From Stenotrophomonas sp. MYb238 (GTDB lineage Bacteria; Pseudomonadota; Gammaproteobacteria; Xanthomonadales; Xanthomonadaceae), in the NCBI RefSeq assembly GCF_009496535.1, contig NZ_WIDL01000020.1, positions 1 through 64,000 on the forward strand: a DNA stretch of 64,000 nucleotides. Direction: 5' to 3'. Every line of letters starts with the position of its first letter. Position 1 is the first letter of the stretch. Shown one piece after another: positions 17,805-26,902 of the stretch. The translations under genes were made by a program, and so were the position numbers. The notes under the pieces are model-generated. The model was given only the letters and a program-made list of their open reading frames with translations. It was not told the origin of the DNA and made no database searches.

Positions 17805-18092
17805 ATGATCGACCCCGACACCTCGCTTCTTCCGCAACGTTCCCCGGTACAACAACTGGGCGCAGTGCTGTGGCCGAGTTTCTTCGTGGCGGTGGTGGCG
17901 TCGGTGCTGTTCTTCGCCTTCTTCGACCCGCTGGACCTGCAGCGCATCGGCTTCCCGCGCCACGGCATCAGCCGCGACCTCGGCTATACCGCCGGCTTCT
18001 TCCTGGCCTGGCTGGGCACGTTCTCCGCCTGCAGCGTGACCGCCCTGCTGCTGCGCCCGCCGGGCGGCGACGCAGAACCGCCGCTGGAATGA
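17805..18092 (+). CDS. Small two-helix membrane protein, microaerobic cluster
   Basis: A 95-residue protein with two hydrophobic helices (about 21-42, LWPSFFVAVVASVLFFAFF; about 60-82, YTAGFFLAWLGTFSACSVTA) and no motif that I can name. Its stop overlaps the start of the CcoG-like gene (ATGA at 18089-18092), which suggests coupled translation. The FNR-type box lies 119 bp upstream. The position suggests a role with the ferredoxin-like protein in oxygen-limited respiration or metal handling. That is inference. Confidence 0.8.
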   Translation: MIDPDTSLLPQRSPVQQLGAVLWPSFFVAVVASVLFFAFFDPLDLQRIGFPRHGISRDLGYTAGFFLAWLGTFSACSVTALLLRPPGGDAEPPLE

Positions 18093-19183
18093 GCGTCGTC
18101 GGCCCCGGCTGCTCCACCGCTCCCATGCGACAGGCTTCCATGAGCCGCCGCCACGTCATGCAGTGGCTGATGTTGGCCGCGATGCTGGGCCTGTTCTACG
18201 GCCTGCCGTGGCTGCGCTGGCACGATACGGCGGTGCTGCTGTTCGACATCCAGGCGCGGCACATCCACTTCTTCGGCCTGGACCTGCGCACGGATGCCAT
18301 CCTGCCGCTGCTGTGGCTGGCGCTGGCCGCGCTGGGCGCGCTCTGCCTGGTCACCAGCCTGTACGGCCGGCTGTGGTGCGCATACGCCTGCCCGCAGACC
18401 GTGCTGACGCGGCTGCACCGGGCATTGCGGCGCATCACCACGCTCAACGGCCTGGCCGGCGAACGGATCGAGCCGGTGCTGCGGCATGCGCTGTGGGCGG
18501 CGACCGCGCTGTGGACCGGCATCACCTTCGTCGGCTATTTCTCGCCGGTCCGCGGACTCGTCGCCGCGCTGCCCGCGTTCGCCCTGGACGGCTGGGAAAC
18601 GTTCTGGATCGCCTTCTATGCCCTGGCCACCTGGGCCAACGTGCTGTTCCTGCACGAGCAGGTGTGCACCTACCTGTGTCCGTACAGCCGCGTGCAACCC
18701 TGGCTCACCGACGCCTTCACCCCTTCGGTCCACTACGACGCGCGGCGCGGCGAACCGCGTGGCGCACGCACTGCCGGCGGCAGCAGCGTGTTGCAGCGCG
18801 CGCGCGGACTGCTGGACCCGGTGACCGCGCGCGACTACGTATTCCGCGCCGCGCATCCGGCCAGCGCCGGACCGCCCCCGACCTTCAGCGACGCCCATCT
18901 CGGCGACTGCACCGATTGCGGGGCCTGCGTCCGCGCCTGTCCCGTCGGCCTGGACATCCGCAACGGCCACACCGACGCCTGCATCGGATGCAACGCCTGC
19001 ACGGACGCCTGCGACGACACCATGGTCCGCAACGGCTTCCCCACCGGACTCATCCTGCGCACCAGCCCCGCCCGCATCGAGCAGCGCCCGCCCGTCGCCT
19101 TCCGCGTCCGGCCACTGCTGTTCGGCGCGTTGACGTTGCTGTTCCTCGCATTGGCCATCGCGGGCCTGGTGGCGGCGAACTGA
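18089..19183 (+). CDS. CcoG/FixG-like polyferredoxin lacking the C-terminal domain
   Basis: A 364-residue membrane iron-sulfur protein. It shows the membrane cysteine motifs GRLWCAYACPQTVLTRL (about 84-100) and VCTYLCPYSRVQPWLTD (about 190-206), then two 4Fe-4S clusters, CTDCGACVRACPVGL (about 273-287) and CIGCNACTDACDDTM (about 297-311), and a final membrane helix. These are CcoG hallmarks. CcoG helps deliver copper, as Cu(I), to cbb3 oxidase. Usual CcoG/FixG proteins run to 450-500 residues with an Ig-like periplasmic domain after the ferredoxin part. Here the protein ends one helix later. No ccoNOP genes are adjacent. Confidence 0.88.
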   Translation: MSVVGPGCSTAPMRQASMSRRHVMQWLMLAAMLGLFYGLPWLRWHDTAVLLFDIQARHIHFFGLDLRTDAILPLLWLALAALGALCLVTSLYGRLWCAYACPQTVLTRLHRALRRITTLNGLAGERIEPVLRHALWAATALWTGITFVGYFSPVRGLVAALPAFALDGWETFWIAFYALATWANVLFLHEQVCTYLCPYSRVQPWLTDAFTPSVHYDARRGEPRGARTAGGSSVLQRARGLLDPVTARDYVFRAAHPASAGPPPTFSDAHLGDCTDCGACVRACPVGLDIRNGHTDACIGCNACTDACDDTMVRNGFPTGLILRTSPARIEQRPPVAFRVRPLLFGALTLLFLALAIAGLVAAN

Positions 19184-19195
19184 CGCCTCGCCCGG

Positions 19196-20215
19196 TCAGG
19201 GCGCTTCCACCTCGTAGCCGCGCGCCTGCAGCCGGGCGAGGTAGCCATCTGCAGCCAACAGGCTGTCGACCGGCAGCATCGCGAACGTCTCGCGGTTCCG
19301 GCGCAGCGCCTCCTCGGCGATCGTCATCCAGTGCTGGCGCCCCCGCTCCCGGAGATCGCCATAACCGCGGTTGCGGGCAAAGCCGGAATCGGCAAGGGCG
19401 CGCAGGCAGGCACCATCGGCGTCTTCCAGTGGCAGGTGGCGCAATGCTTCGATGTCGCCGACCGCCCAGGCATTGGCCCGCTCCACCAGCCGCGGCAGAT
19501 CGTGTTCCACCGATGCGAGCTTGTGCTCGAAGCACGCCGCGTCATCGAAACCGCCGGTACGGAACTCGCGGATCGCCGCCTTCGGGTCGTCGATCTCGAA
19601 CTTCAGCGTCGTCGAGGTCGGCTTGATGCCCGCCGCCTTGGCCGCCTTCTGCACGACCGGCCAGACCACCGGCTTCTGTCCCAGCCCGGTCGACTTGATC
19701 GCCGCGGCGTACAGCTCGTTCGCGGCGATCATCGGCCGCTTGCGCTCGACCCCGCCGTCGCGACCCAGATACCGGCGCTTCTGCGCCTGCCAGCGGGCAT
19801 ACAGCGCCGGCGGCAGCACGTCCTCCAACTTCGCGCCATTCTCGTTGCGCATCGCCTTCCACGCGGCCGGCGCCAACGCCAGCATGCCGAAAAAGCCCAC
19901 GTCGGCGTCGAAGGACAACGAAGGAGGCAGTAGCACCTGCTGCGAGCGCGCGACGATCGCCTCCACCTCGCCCGGTTGCCACTGGATCCGGTCGGGCAGC
20001 GGCGACGCCGTCCCCAGGATCCACAGCACGTGATCGCCCTTGCTGACCTTCCATAGGCCCGGCCCAGGTTGCACGCCGTGCACCACCAGGGTTTCCAGAT
20101 CGCGGATCGGCGCCGTTCCTTCCGCCTCTCCAGCTCCGGCGGGAGACACGGCGTACAGGGATGACAGCGGCCACAGCCATAGACCCGCCAGCAAACTCCA
20201 TTTCGCAACCCGCAT
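19196..20215 (-). CDS. TraB/GumN family protein, exported
   Basis: A 339-residue protein of the TraB/GumN family, found as GumN in xanthan clusters and as an uncharacterised putative peptidase-like fold elsewhere. It has an N-terminal signal peptide (MRVAKWSLLAGLWLWPLSSLYA), an early block GPGLWKVSKGDHVLWILGT typical of the family (the paired G-x-H/T strand), and a C-terminal end ALRRNRETFAMLPVDSLLAADGYLARLQARGYEV. The start at 20215 is set by the signal peptide. A longer frame to 20374 is rejected. No gum genes are nearby. Confidence 0.9.
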   Translation of the reverse strand: MRVAKWSLLAGLWLWPLSSLYAVSPAGAGEAEGTAPIRDLETLVVHGVQPGPGLWKVSKGDHVLWILGTASPLPDRIQWQPGEVEAIVARSQQVLLPPSLSFDADVGFFGMLALAPAAWKAMRNENGAKLEDVLPPALYARWQAQKRRYLGRDGGVERKRPMIAANELYAAAIKSTGLGQKPVVWPVVQKAAKAAGIKPTSTTLKFEIDDPKAAIREFRTGGFDDAACFEHKLASVEHDLPRLVERANAWAVGDIEALRHLPLEDADGACLRALADSGFARNRGYGDLRERGRQHWMTIAEEALRRNRETFAMLPVDSLLAADGYLARLQARGYEVEAP

Positions 20216-20442
20216 TCCGCTTCCTGCTTCGTGGAAAAGCGCGACCTTAGCCGGTTCCACGCACGCCCGCGTTAGGGCATCGTTCGCCACTGCTGGAAAC
20301 ATCGCTATCCCCAAGAGAACGCCCGCCACGCCCCGGGGGGCGGAGGAAACCAGGCGGTACGGCGCGACAGGCAATAGGTACCCGTCAGCGCAGCCCGGTA
20401 GGCTCGGCGAATGGGTCCGGTGAGTGTGGACGGGCGGAAAAG

Positions 20443-20472
20443 AAAAAGCCCCCGGCTTTCGCCGGAGGCTTC
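20443..20472 (-). terminator. Rho-independent terminator for the 20520-21245 gene
   Basis: Read on the minus strand: aagcctccggc-gaaa-gccgggggctt followed by TTTTC. It sits 48 bp after the stop of the hypothetical membrane protein gene. Confidence 0.85.
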
Positions 20473-20519
20473 TATGTCACATTTATGGAAGATCCAGGCG
20501 AGAAGTACGCACCTGTCAA

Positions 20520-21245
20520 CTAGCAGTCGGTCAGAGCTGCCACATCGATTACAGGATCACCAATCTGCCGATCGGCGCTCACACGCACGGAAACATCAAC
20601 CCGGAGAACAGCGCCAGACATTGTTCTCACTGCGAAATAAGTCCTCATCACATGATCTTCGAAACCAAACTGCGGCCGGCGCGAAAAGTTGATCCTTATA
20701 GTGGATTCTGCATCTATCATTCGCGAAATACTTATGAAATCCCCGGATCCACTTTCCTGCATTTTTTCAACCAACCAAACTCTCGCACCGCTATTCAGAA
20801 CTTCGAAGTAACAAATACGGTCAGTACCTCCCAAAATCCTAGTGATGGCTCCAAGGTGGAACTTCGGTTGCTCCTCGGCCGATCTCGCCGCTCGTGCCTC
20901 GTCGGCGATATGGCGTTCATGCTCAAGTAGCTCTTGATTAGACCTCGCCAACACCGCTTGCTGCTCAACAGAGTTCCTCAACTCCTCAACCTGAAGCGAC
21001 AACGCCTGTGTGTTTTGCCGCAGCTCAATCCCCTGCTGGAAGTATCCGCACACCAGCCACCCCAATGCCATTGGGCCAAATGCTCCCGCCAGAAAGTCGC
21101 CAAATTCGTTGGGCTTCATCATCAGCAGATGCTGCCATTCGACCAGCACATAGATAGCTATCCCCGCTAGGTAGAGGGCCGACAGCCCAAGTCCCCATTT
21201 CGTAATGCTCGAGGCCTTGGCCTCGCTCTCCCTGTTGTCGTCCAT
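20520..21245 (-). CDS. Hypothetical membrane protein with coiled coil, accessory region
   Basis: A 241-residue protein with two N-terminal membrane helices (about 15-35 and 50-69). Between them is the conserved-looking block NEFGDFLAGAFGPMALGWLV, and then comes a coiled coil (about 72-120, rich in Q, E and L heptads, including LRQNTQALSLQVEELRNSVE). A beta-rich C-terminal half follows. I recall similar NEFGDFLAGxxxPLAFLWL proteins in accessory regions of many proteobacteria, without a known function. The gene has lower GC than its neighbours and starts within the stop of the preceding phage-like pseudogene (TAATG). Confidence 0.75.
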   Translation of the reverse strand: MDDNRESEAKASSITKWGLGLSALYLAGIAIYVLVEWQHLLMMKPNEFGDFLAGAFGPMALGWLVCGYFQQGIELRQNTQALSLQVEELRNSVEQQAVLARSNQELLEHERHIADEARAARSAEEQPKFHLGAITRILGGTDRICYFEVLNSGARVWLVEKMQESGSGDFISISRMIDAESTIRINFSRRPQFGFEDHVMRTYFAVRTMSGAVLRVDVSVRVSADRQIGDPVIDVAALTDC

Positions 21246-21678
21246 TACGCTACTTGCCCTGAAGTTAATCTCTCAAGCCTCCCGCGAACCCGCTGAAAGC
21301 CCAACTCGGCCCATGTCATATAGGCACGCAATGATATTGTTCCTTGACCTAACACCAGCGCCAACTGTTGGCCTGCTCCCAACACTCCTCCTTCCGCCAC
21401 CCTGAACCACAGCAATACCCCCCAAAGCAGGCACGCCAGGCTAATGTCGGTGCGGACAATGTCGGCCATGATCTCTTCGATGACCTGAGCGCGCGGGTCG
21501 GTTTACATGGTCTTGAGGCCTTGGACGCGCGTTGGCATTTCGCCCTCATGCTCCATCAGAACGGCTAGAACGTTCTTGGATTGGGGGCCTAGATACTCGC
21601 AGTCTCGATGTAGGGCAAACACCCGCCCCAGTTCTCCAGCTCAGCGCAAATATAGGCCTCGAAAACGTCAGTCTGCAT
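21245..21678 (-). pseudogene. Frameshifted phage-like gene
   Basis: Reading from the ATG at 21678, protein-like sequence continues only by changing frame. MQTDVFEAYICAELENWG is followed in another frame by GRVFALHRDCEYLGPQSKNV, then VLMEHEGEMPTRVQGLKTM and a stop. After that come VIEEIMADIVRTDISLACLL, GYCCGSGWRKEECWEQANS in yet another frame, and finally SLRAYMTWAELGFQRVRGRL. This order recalls a family of small phage regulators (helix-turn-helix-like, antitermination type) that I remember from xanthomonad prophages. The identity is uncertain. An intact 74-codon piece (21245-21469) remains open. Confidence 0.65.
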
Positions 21679-21748
21679 CGCGCAGCCCCTCCGTCACTTC
21701 ATCGTCCAGCCGGAACGTCGGCAGCTTCCCGTCGATCACGCACGCGCC
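21668..21748 (-). pseudogene. 3' fragment of an upstream phage-region gene
   Basis: A minus-strand frame ends CVIDGKLPTFRLDDEVTEGL then RDAD and stop at 21668, overlapping the ATG of the next pseudogene by 11 bp as in a compact phage operon. It is cut off on the upstream side near 21748, where sequence that fits an integrase on the other strand begins. Only about 26 codons remain. No function can be given. Confidence 0.45.
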
Positions 21749-21889
21749 CTGCGCCTACAACAGGGTTGGTCGAAGGAGCAGGTGCAAGACCTACTGACCC
21801 ACAGCACGGAGGCAATGACGAACGTCTATCTCGATGGCCACGAGGCACCATGGACCGAGATCAATACCGGTTCCCTCGCCGTCCGATAG
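21746..21889 (+). pseudogene. C-terminal remnant of a tyrosine integrase
   Basis: The plus-strand frame reads RALRLQQGWSKEQVQDLL, THSTEAMTNVYLDGHEAPWT and ends with EINTGSLAVR and TAG. The pattern GWS-EQVQ-LLxHS-MTxVYLxGH is the C-terminal catalytic end of phage-type tyrosine recombinases, with Y in VYLDG as the attacking residue. Everything upstream (Arg-His box II region and the N-terminal half) is gone. It points toward tRNA-Pro, 84 bp away, as expected for an int gene next to its att site. Confidence 0.75.
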
Positions 21890-21915
21890 GGTGAAATTAG
21901 GGTGGGAATAGGGTG
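21887..21915. repeat. Three TAGGGTG direct repeats at 11-bp spacing
   Basis: TAGGGTG occurs at 21887, 21898 and 21909, exactly 11 bp apart, so on one face of the helix. The first overlaps the stop codon of the integrase remnant. Such phased short repeats next to an int gene often bind integrase arms or an accessory factor. That role is inferred. Confidence 0.7.
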
Positions 21916-21922
21916 ATGAACG

Positions 21923-21955
21923 AAAAAGGGCTCACGACATAAGTCGCAAGCCCTT
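21923..21955 (-). terminator. Rho-independent terminator after tRNA-Pro
   Basis: Minus strand: aagggcttgcgac-ttat-gtcgtgagcccttttt, a near-continuous stem with a T-run, 18 bp after the CCA end of tRNA-Pro. Confidence 0.8.
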
Positions 21956-21972
21956 GATCATGTTGCAGTAAT

Positions 21973-22049
21973 TGGTCGGGACGGCCGGATTCGAACCGAC
22001 GACCCTCTGCCCCCCAGGCAGATGCGCTACCAGGCTGCGCTACGCCCCG
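21973..22049 (-). tRNA. tRNA-Pro (GGG), CCA encoded
   Basis: The minus-strand gene starts CGGGGCG and ends CGTCCCG-A-CCA. The anticodon stem TCTGC/GCAGA encloses loop CTGGGGG, giving anticodon GGG. The D-loop AGCGCAGCCTGGTAGCGCA and T-loop GGTTCGAATCC are normal. It lies beside a degraded integrase, and tRNA genes are common integration sites. Confidence 0.95.
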
Positions 22050-22118
22050 ATCGTTACTGCTGTGCCGCCACACCGTGGTGGCGAGCCGGCGATTATACGC
22101 GTATTGCCGCCGAAGTGT

Positions 22119-22475
22119 TCAACGCCGCAGCAGTTGCAGCACTTCCTCGAGCTCCATGCGCACCTGCTTGATGATCTGGTTGCTCAGCGCCGACTCCTGC
22201 CGCGCGCCCTCGCCTTCCAGGCGCAGGCGGGCGCCGCCGATGGTGTAGCCCTGTTCGTACAGCAGGCCGCGGATCTGCCGCACCATCAGCACGTCGTGGC
22301 GCTGGTAGTAGCGGCGGTTGCCGCGGCGCTTGGCCGGCTCCAGGCTCGGGAACTCGGTTTCCCAGTAACGCAGCACATGCGGCTTGACGTCGCACAGCTC
22401 GCTGACCTCACCGATGGTGAAGTAGCGCTTGGCCGGAATCGGCGGAAGTTCGCGGTTACTGCCCGGATCCAGCAT
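22119..22475 (-). CDS. MerR family transcriptional regulator
   Basis: A 118-residue regulator with an N-terminal MerR winged helix: [20 protein letters not shown] (about 16-35), [20 protein letters not shown] and [22 protein letters not shown]-terminal dimerisation helix follows. There are no metal-binding cysteines beyond one in the helix-turn-helix region, so the effector is unknown. The start overlaps the end of ihfA by 20 bp. The ihfA-merR pair at this spot is a familiar arrangement in gammaproteobacteria. Confidence 0.93.
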   Translation of the reverse strand: MLDPGSNRELPPIPAKRYFTIGEVSELCDVKPHVLRYWETEFPSLEPAKRRGNRRYYQRHDVLMVRQIRGLLYEQGYTIGGARLRLEGEGARQESALSNQIIKQVRMELEEVLQLLRR

Positions 22476-22755
22476 ATGCCTCCACCCGCTCCTTGAGCTT
22501 CTGGCCCGGACGGAAGGTGACCACCGTACGGGCGGAAATCGGAATTTCCTCCCCGGTCTTGGGATTGCGGCCCGGGCGCTGGTTCTTGCGCCGCAGGTCG
22601 AAATTGCCGAAACCGGACAGCTTCACCTGGCGTCCCTGTTCCAAGGCGTCGCGCAGCACGTCGAAGAACGCGTCGACGAACTCCTTGGCCTCGCGCTTGT
22701 TCAAGCCGACCTCGTCGAACAACCGGTCGGCCATCTCCGCCTTGGTCAATGCCAT
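22456..22755 (-). CDS. ihfA: Integration host factor subunit alpha
   Basis: A 99-residue DNA-bending protein of the HU/IHF family, one half of the IHF heterodimer. [20 protein letters not shown] begins the helical dimer part. [20 protein letters not shown] and [20 protein letters not shown] form the beta arms, with the Pro of RPGRNPKTG that intercalates in the minor groove. It follows pheT by 23 bp, in the classic pheST-ihfA order, and overlaps the MerR gene. Confidence 0.97.
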   Translation of the reverse strand: MALTKAEMADRLFDEVGLNKREAKEFVDAFFDVLRDALEQGRQVKLSGFGNFDLRRKNQRPGRNPKTGEEIPISARTVVTFRPGQKLKERVEAYAGSGQ

Positions 22756-22778
22756 GCCTGTTCCCTGTTACTTCCGCT

Positions 22779-25172
22779 TCAACCCCGGATCCTGGCGCCG
22801 TGCTCGCGCTCGACGGCGGCCACCACGGAGGCGACCACGGCGTCCACGTCGCGGTCCGTCAGAGTGCGCGAGGTGTCCTGCAAAATCAAGCCCATAGCCA
22901 GACTCTTGAATCCGGGTTCGACCCCCTGCCCGACGTAGCGGTCGAACAGCACGACCTCGCGCAGCAGCGCGCCCGCCGCCTGGCGGATCGTCGCCGACAG
23001 GGCCTCCCATTCGACCTGTTCAGCGGCCACCACGGCCAGGTCGCGGCGCACCGCCGGGAACCGCGACAGCTCGCCGGCACGCGGCAGCGCACGCGCGGCC
23101 AGCGGCTCCAGGTCCAGTTCGAACGCCAGCACGTCGACGTCGATCTCCATCGCCGCGGCCAGGCGCGGGTGCAGCTGGCCGATCCAGCCGATGCGCCGGC
23201 CGTCGCGCCAGACGTCGGCCGAGCGCGCCGGGTGCGCGAACGGGTGCGTCGCCGCGCGGAATTCCAGCTGCGCGCCGGAAGCGGCGGCCAGCGACTGCAG
23301 GTCGCCCTTCAGGTCGTGGAAATCGACCTTTCGCGCCTTCTCGCCCCATTGCAGCGCCGCCGCATCGCCACAGACCGCCGCGGCCACGCGCACGGTTTCC
23401 CGCGGCGCCTGCCCCGCTTCGCCGGCCTGAGCGAACACGCGGCCCAGCTCGAACAGGCGCACGCGGCCGGCCTGGCGCGCGACGTTGCGGCCCAGCGTCG
23501 CCACCAAGCCCGGCAGCAGCATCGGCCGCATCACCGCCAGCTCCGCCGACAGCGGATTGGCCAGCGCGACGCGAGCGTCCGTCAGCGCCCACTGGTCGAG
23601 CAGCCGCGCATCGACGAAGGCGTAGTTGATGGTTTCCAGCATGTCGCGCGCCACCAGCTGGCGGCGCACGCTCAGGTCGTCCAGGCGGGTTTCGCTCGGC
23701 ATGGCGATGCGCGCCGCGCCGCCCGGCAGCGTGGTCGGGATCTTCTCGTAGCCGTGGATGCGCGCCAGCTCCTCGATCAGGTCCTCTTCGATGGCGATGT
23801 CGAAGCGGCGGCTCGGCGCGGTCACGTTCCAGCCCTCGGCGGCCGGCGCGACCGCCATGCCCAGCGCGCGCAGTATGCGCTCGACCTCGGCATCGCCGAT
23901 CTGGATGCCCAGCACGCGCGCGATGCGCGCACGGCGCAGCACGATCCCGGTCGGCGCGGGCAGATGGCCCGGCAGGTCTTCCTGCGTGACCGGCCCCGGC
24001 ACGCCGCCGGCGATGTCGAGGATCAGCCGGGTGGCGTACTCGACCGCGATGCGCGGCAGCTCCGGATCGACGCCCCGCTCGAAGCGATGGCCTGCATCGG
24101 TATGCAGGCCCAGCTTGCGGCTGCGGCCGATGATCGCGGAAGGAATCCAGTGCGCGGCTTCCAGGAATATGTTGCGGGTGGCATCGGTGACGCGGGTGTC
24201 GAGCCCGCCCATGATCCCGCCCAATGCCACGGCACGGGCGCCATGCCCGCCCCGGCCGTCGGAAACGACCAGGAAGTCGTCGTCGAGCCTCACGGTGCGG
24301 CCATCCAGCAGCGCGACGCTTTCGCCCGCATGCGCTGCCCGCACCACGATGTCGCCTTCCAGCGCATCCCTGTCGAAGGCGTGCATCGGCTGGCCGAGTT
24401 CCAGCATCACGTACTGGGTCACGTCGACCAGGAAGCTGATCGGACGCACGCCGCTGCGTCGCAGGCGTTCGACCATCCACACCGGCGAGGGCACGGTGGC
24501 GTCCACGCCTTCGATGACGCGGCCGACGAAGCGGGGCACGCGCGCACCGGCGGCCAGTTCCACCTTCAACGCGGACTGGCTCCGTGCCGGGACAGGGGCG
24601 ACGTCGAACGGCTTGACCTCGCTGCCCAGTGCGGCGGCGACGTCGAAGGCGATGCCGCGCACGCCGAAGCAGTCGGCGCGGTTCGGGGTGAGCTTGATCT
24701 CGATGCTGGCGTCCGGCAGCTCCAGGTATTCGACCAGCGCCTGGCCGATGGGAGCATCGTCGGGCAGTTCCAGCAGGCCGGAAGCGTCGCTGTCCAGGCC
24801 CAGCTCCCTGGCCGAGCACAGCATGCCGTTGGATTCCACGCCGCGCAGCTTGGCCGGCTTGATCTTCAGCTCGCCGATCTGCGCACCGACCATCGCCAGC
24901 GGTGCGACCAGGCCCGGGCGCGCGTTCGGCGCGCCGCAGACGATCTGCAGCAGCTCGCCCCTGCCCGCGTCGACGCTGCACACCTGCAGGCGGTCGGCCT
25001 CCGGATGGCGCTCGGCCTCGACGATGCGCGCCACCACCACGTTGTCCAGGCCCTGGCCCAGCGCCGTCACTTCCTCGACTTCCAGGCCGATGGCGGTCAA
25101 CACCGCGCCCAGTTCGTCGCGCGAGGCATCGGTGGGGACGTGGCTGCGCAGCCAGTTTTCGGAGAATTTCAT
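22779..25172 (-). CDS. pheT: Phenylalanyl-tRNA synthetase beta subunit
   Basis: The 797-residue beta chain of the alpha2-beta2 enzyme that charges tRNA-Phe. In order it shows an N-terminal EMAP/OB-type tRNA-binding domain (VVARIVEAERHPEADRLQVC), the B3/B4 editing domain (NRADCFGVRGIAFDVAAALG), B5 domains (RIHGYEKIPTTLPGG), a catalytic-like core and a C-terminal FDX-ACB domain (LSRFPAVRRDLAVVAAEQVE). The start at 25172 (MKFSENWLRSHVP) is preferred over one nine codons upstream, matching family N-termini. Confidence 0.97.
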   Translation of the reverse strand: MKFSENWLRSHVPTDASRDELGAVLTAIGLEVEEVTALGQGLDNVVVARIVEAERHPEADRLQVCSVDAGRGELLQIVCGAPNARPGLVAPLAMVGAQIGELKIKPAKLRGVESNGMLCSARELGLDSDASGLLELPDDAPIGQALVEYLELPDASIEIKLTPNRADCFGVRGIAFDVAAALGSEVKPFDVAPVPARSQSALKVELAAGARVPRFVGRVIEGVDATVPSPVWMVERLRRSGVRPISFLVDVTQYVMLELGQPMHAFDRDALEGDIVVRAAHAGESVALLDGRTVRLDDDFLVVSDGRGGHGARAVALGGIMGGLDTRVTDATRNIFLEAAHWIPSAIIGRSRKLGLHTDAGHRFERGVDPELPRIAVEYATRLILDIAGGVPGPVTQEDLPGHLPAPTGIVLRRARIARVLGIQIGDAEVERILRALGMAVAPAAEGWNVTAPSRRFDIAIEEDLIEELARIHGYEKIPTTLPGGAARIAMPSETRLDDLSVRRQLVARDMLETINYAFVDARLLDQWALTDARVALANPLSAELAVMRPMLLPGLVATLGRNVARQAGRVRLFELGRVFAQAGEAGQAPRETVRVAAAVCGDAAALQWGEKARKVDFHDLKGDLQSLAAASGAQLEFRAATHPFAHPARSADVWRDGRRIGWIGQLHPRLAAAMEIDVDVLAFELDLEPLAARALPRAGELSRFPAVRRDLAVVAAEQVEWEALSATIRQAAGALLREVVLFDRYVGQGVEPGFKSLAMGLILQDTSRTLTDRDVDAVVASVVAAVEREHGARIRG

Positions 25173-25238
25173 CGTTGCTCGATCCGTTGTGCGGGCCACC
25201 GCCCGCCGTGTATGCCTGTGGGAACCCGCCGCCGCGCC

Positions 25239-26294
<1,056 letters not shown>

Positions 26295-26299
26295 TCACC

Positions 26300-26435
26300 G
26301 GCCCCTCTCCCACCGGGAAAGGAACCGGGGTGAGGGCACGAGCGAAACCTCGCCACCTGAAATCACACGAGACTTCGCCCCTGCCCACATCCGCTCCCGC
26401 AGGAGCGCCTTCTCCGCCGGGAGAAGGGAACGGCC
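26300..26435. repeat. Dyad-rich intergenic repeat between rplT and pheS
   Basis: cccctctcccaccgggaaag at the left and its rough reverse complement (ccttctccgccgggagaagg) at the right frame this 297-bp gap, with ggggtgagggcacgag beside the first. The composition resembles the common 'cccctctccc...ggggtgaggg' intergenic element of xanthomonads. No coding sequence is seen. Confidence 0.6.
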
Positions 26436-26441
26436 AAGCTG

Positions 26442-26478
26442 TAAAAAGAAATGGGGAAGGACTTGCGCCCTTCCCCAT
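26442..26478 (-). terminator. Rho-independent terminator after rplT
   Basis: Minus strand: tggggaagg-gcgcaag-tccttcccca followed by TTTCTTTTT. It ends the infC-rpmI-rplT transcript 54 bp beyond the rplT stop. Confidence 0.9.
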
Positions 26479-26531
26479 GCATTGTCTCACTCGCCACCGC
26501 CGCGGGTGAACCGCGCCGGCGGAGGAAGGAC

Positions 26532-26891
26532 TTATGCCGCCAGCGCGCTCTTGGCCTTCTCGGCCAGCGCGGCAAAACCCGCCGCGTCGTGCACGGCGAT
26601 GTCCGCCAGCACCTTGCGGTCCAGGGTGATGCCAGCCTTGAGCAGGCCGTTCATGAAACGGCTGTAGCTCATGCCGTTGATGCGGGCAGCCGCATTGATG
26701 CGGGTGATCCACAGCGAACGGAAATTGCGCTTCTTCTGCTTGCGGCCGATGTAGGCGTACTGCTGCGCCTTGATGACCGCCTGCTTGGCGACGCGGAAAA
26801 CCTTGCGGCGGGCATTGTAGTAGCCCTTCGCCTGGCTGATGATCTTCTTGTGGCGGCGGCGCGCCTGCACACCACGCTTGACTCGTGCCAT
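26532..26891 (-). CDS. rplT: 50S ribosomal protein L20
   Basis: A 119-residue L20, which binds 23S rRNA early in large-subunit assembly and in E. coli represses its own operon. Begins [20 protein letters not shown] and contains [20 protein letters not shown] and [20 protein letters not shown]. It follows rpmI by 11 bp and is followed by a strong terminator. Confidence 0.98.
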   Translation of the reverse strand: MARVKRGVQARRRHKKIISQAKGYYNARRKVFRVAKQAVIKAQQYAYIGRKQKKRNFRSLWITRINAAARINGMSYSRFMNGLLKAGITLDRKVLADIAVHDAAGFAALAEKAKSALAA

Positions 26892-26902
26892 GGTTCAGTT
26901 CC

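Noticed and set aside
21972-22496. Plus-strand ORF starting in tRNA-Pro
   Set aside because: Antisense to tRNA-Pro, the MerR gene and ihfA.
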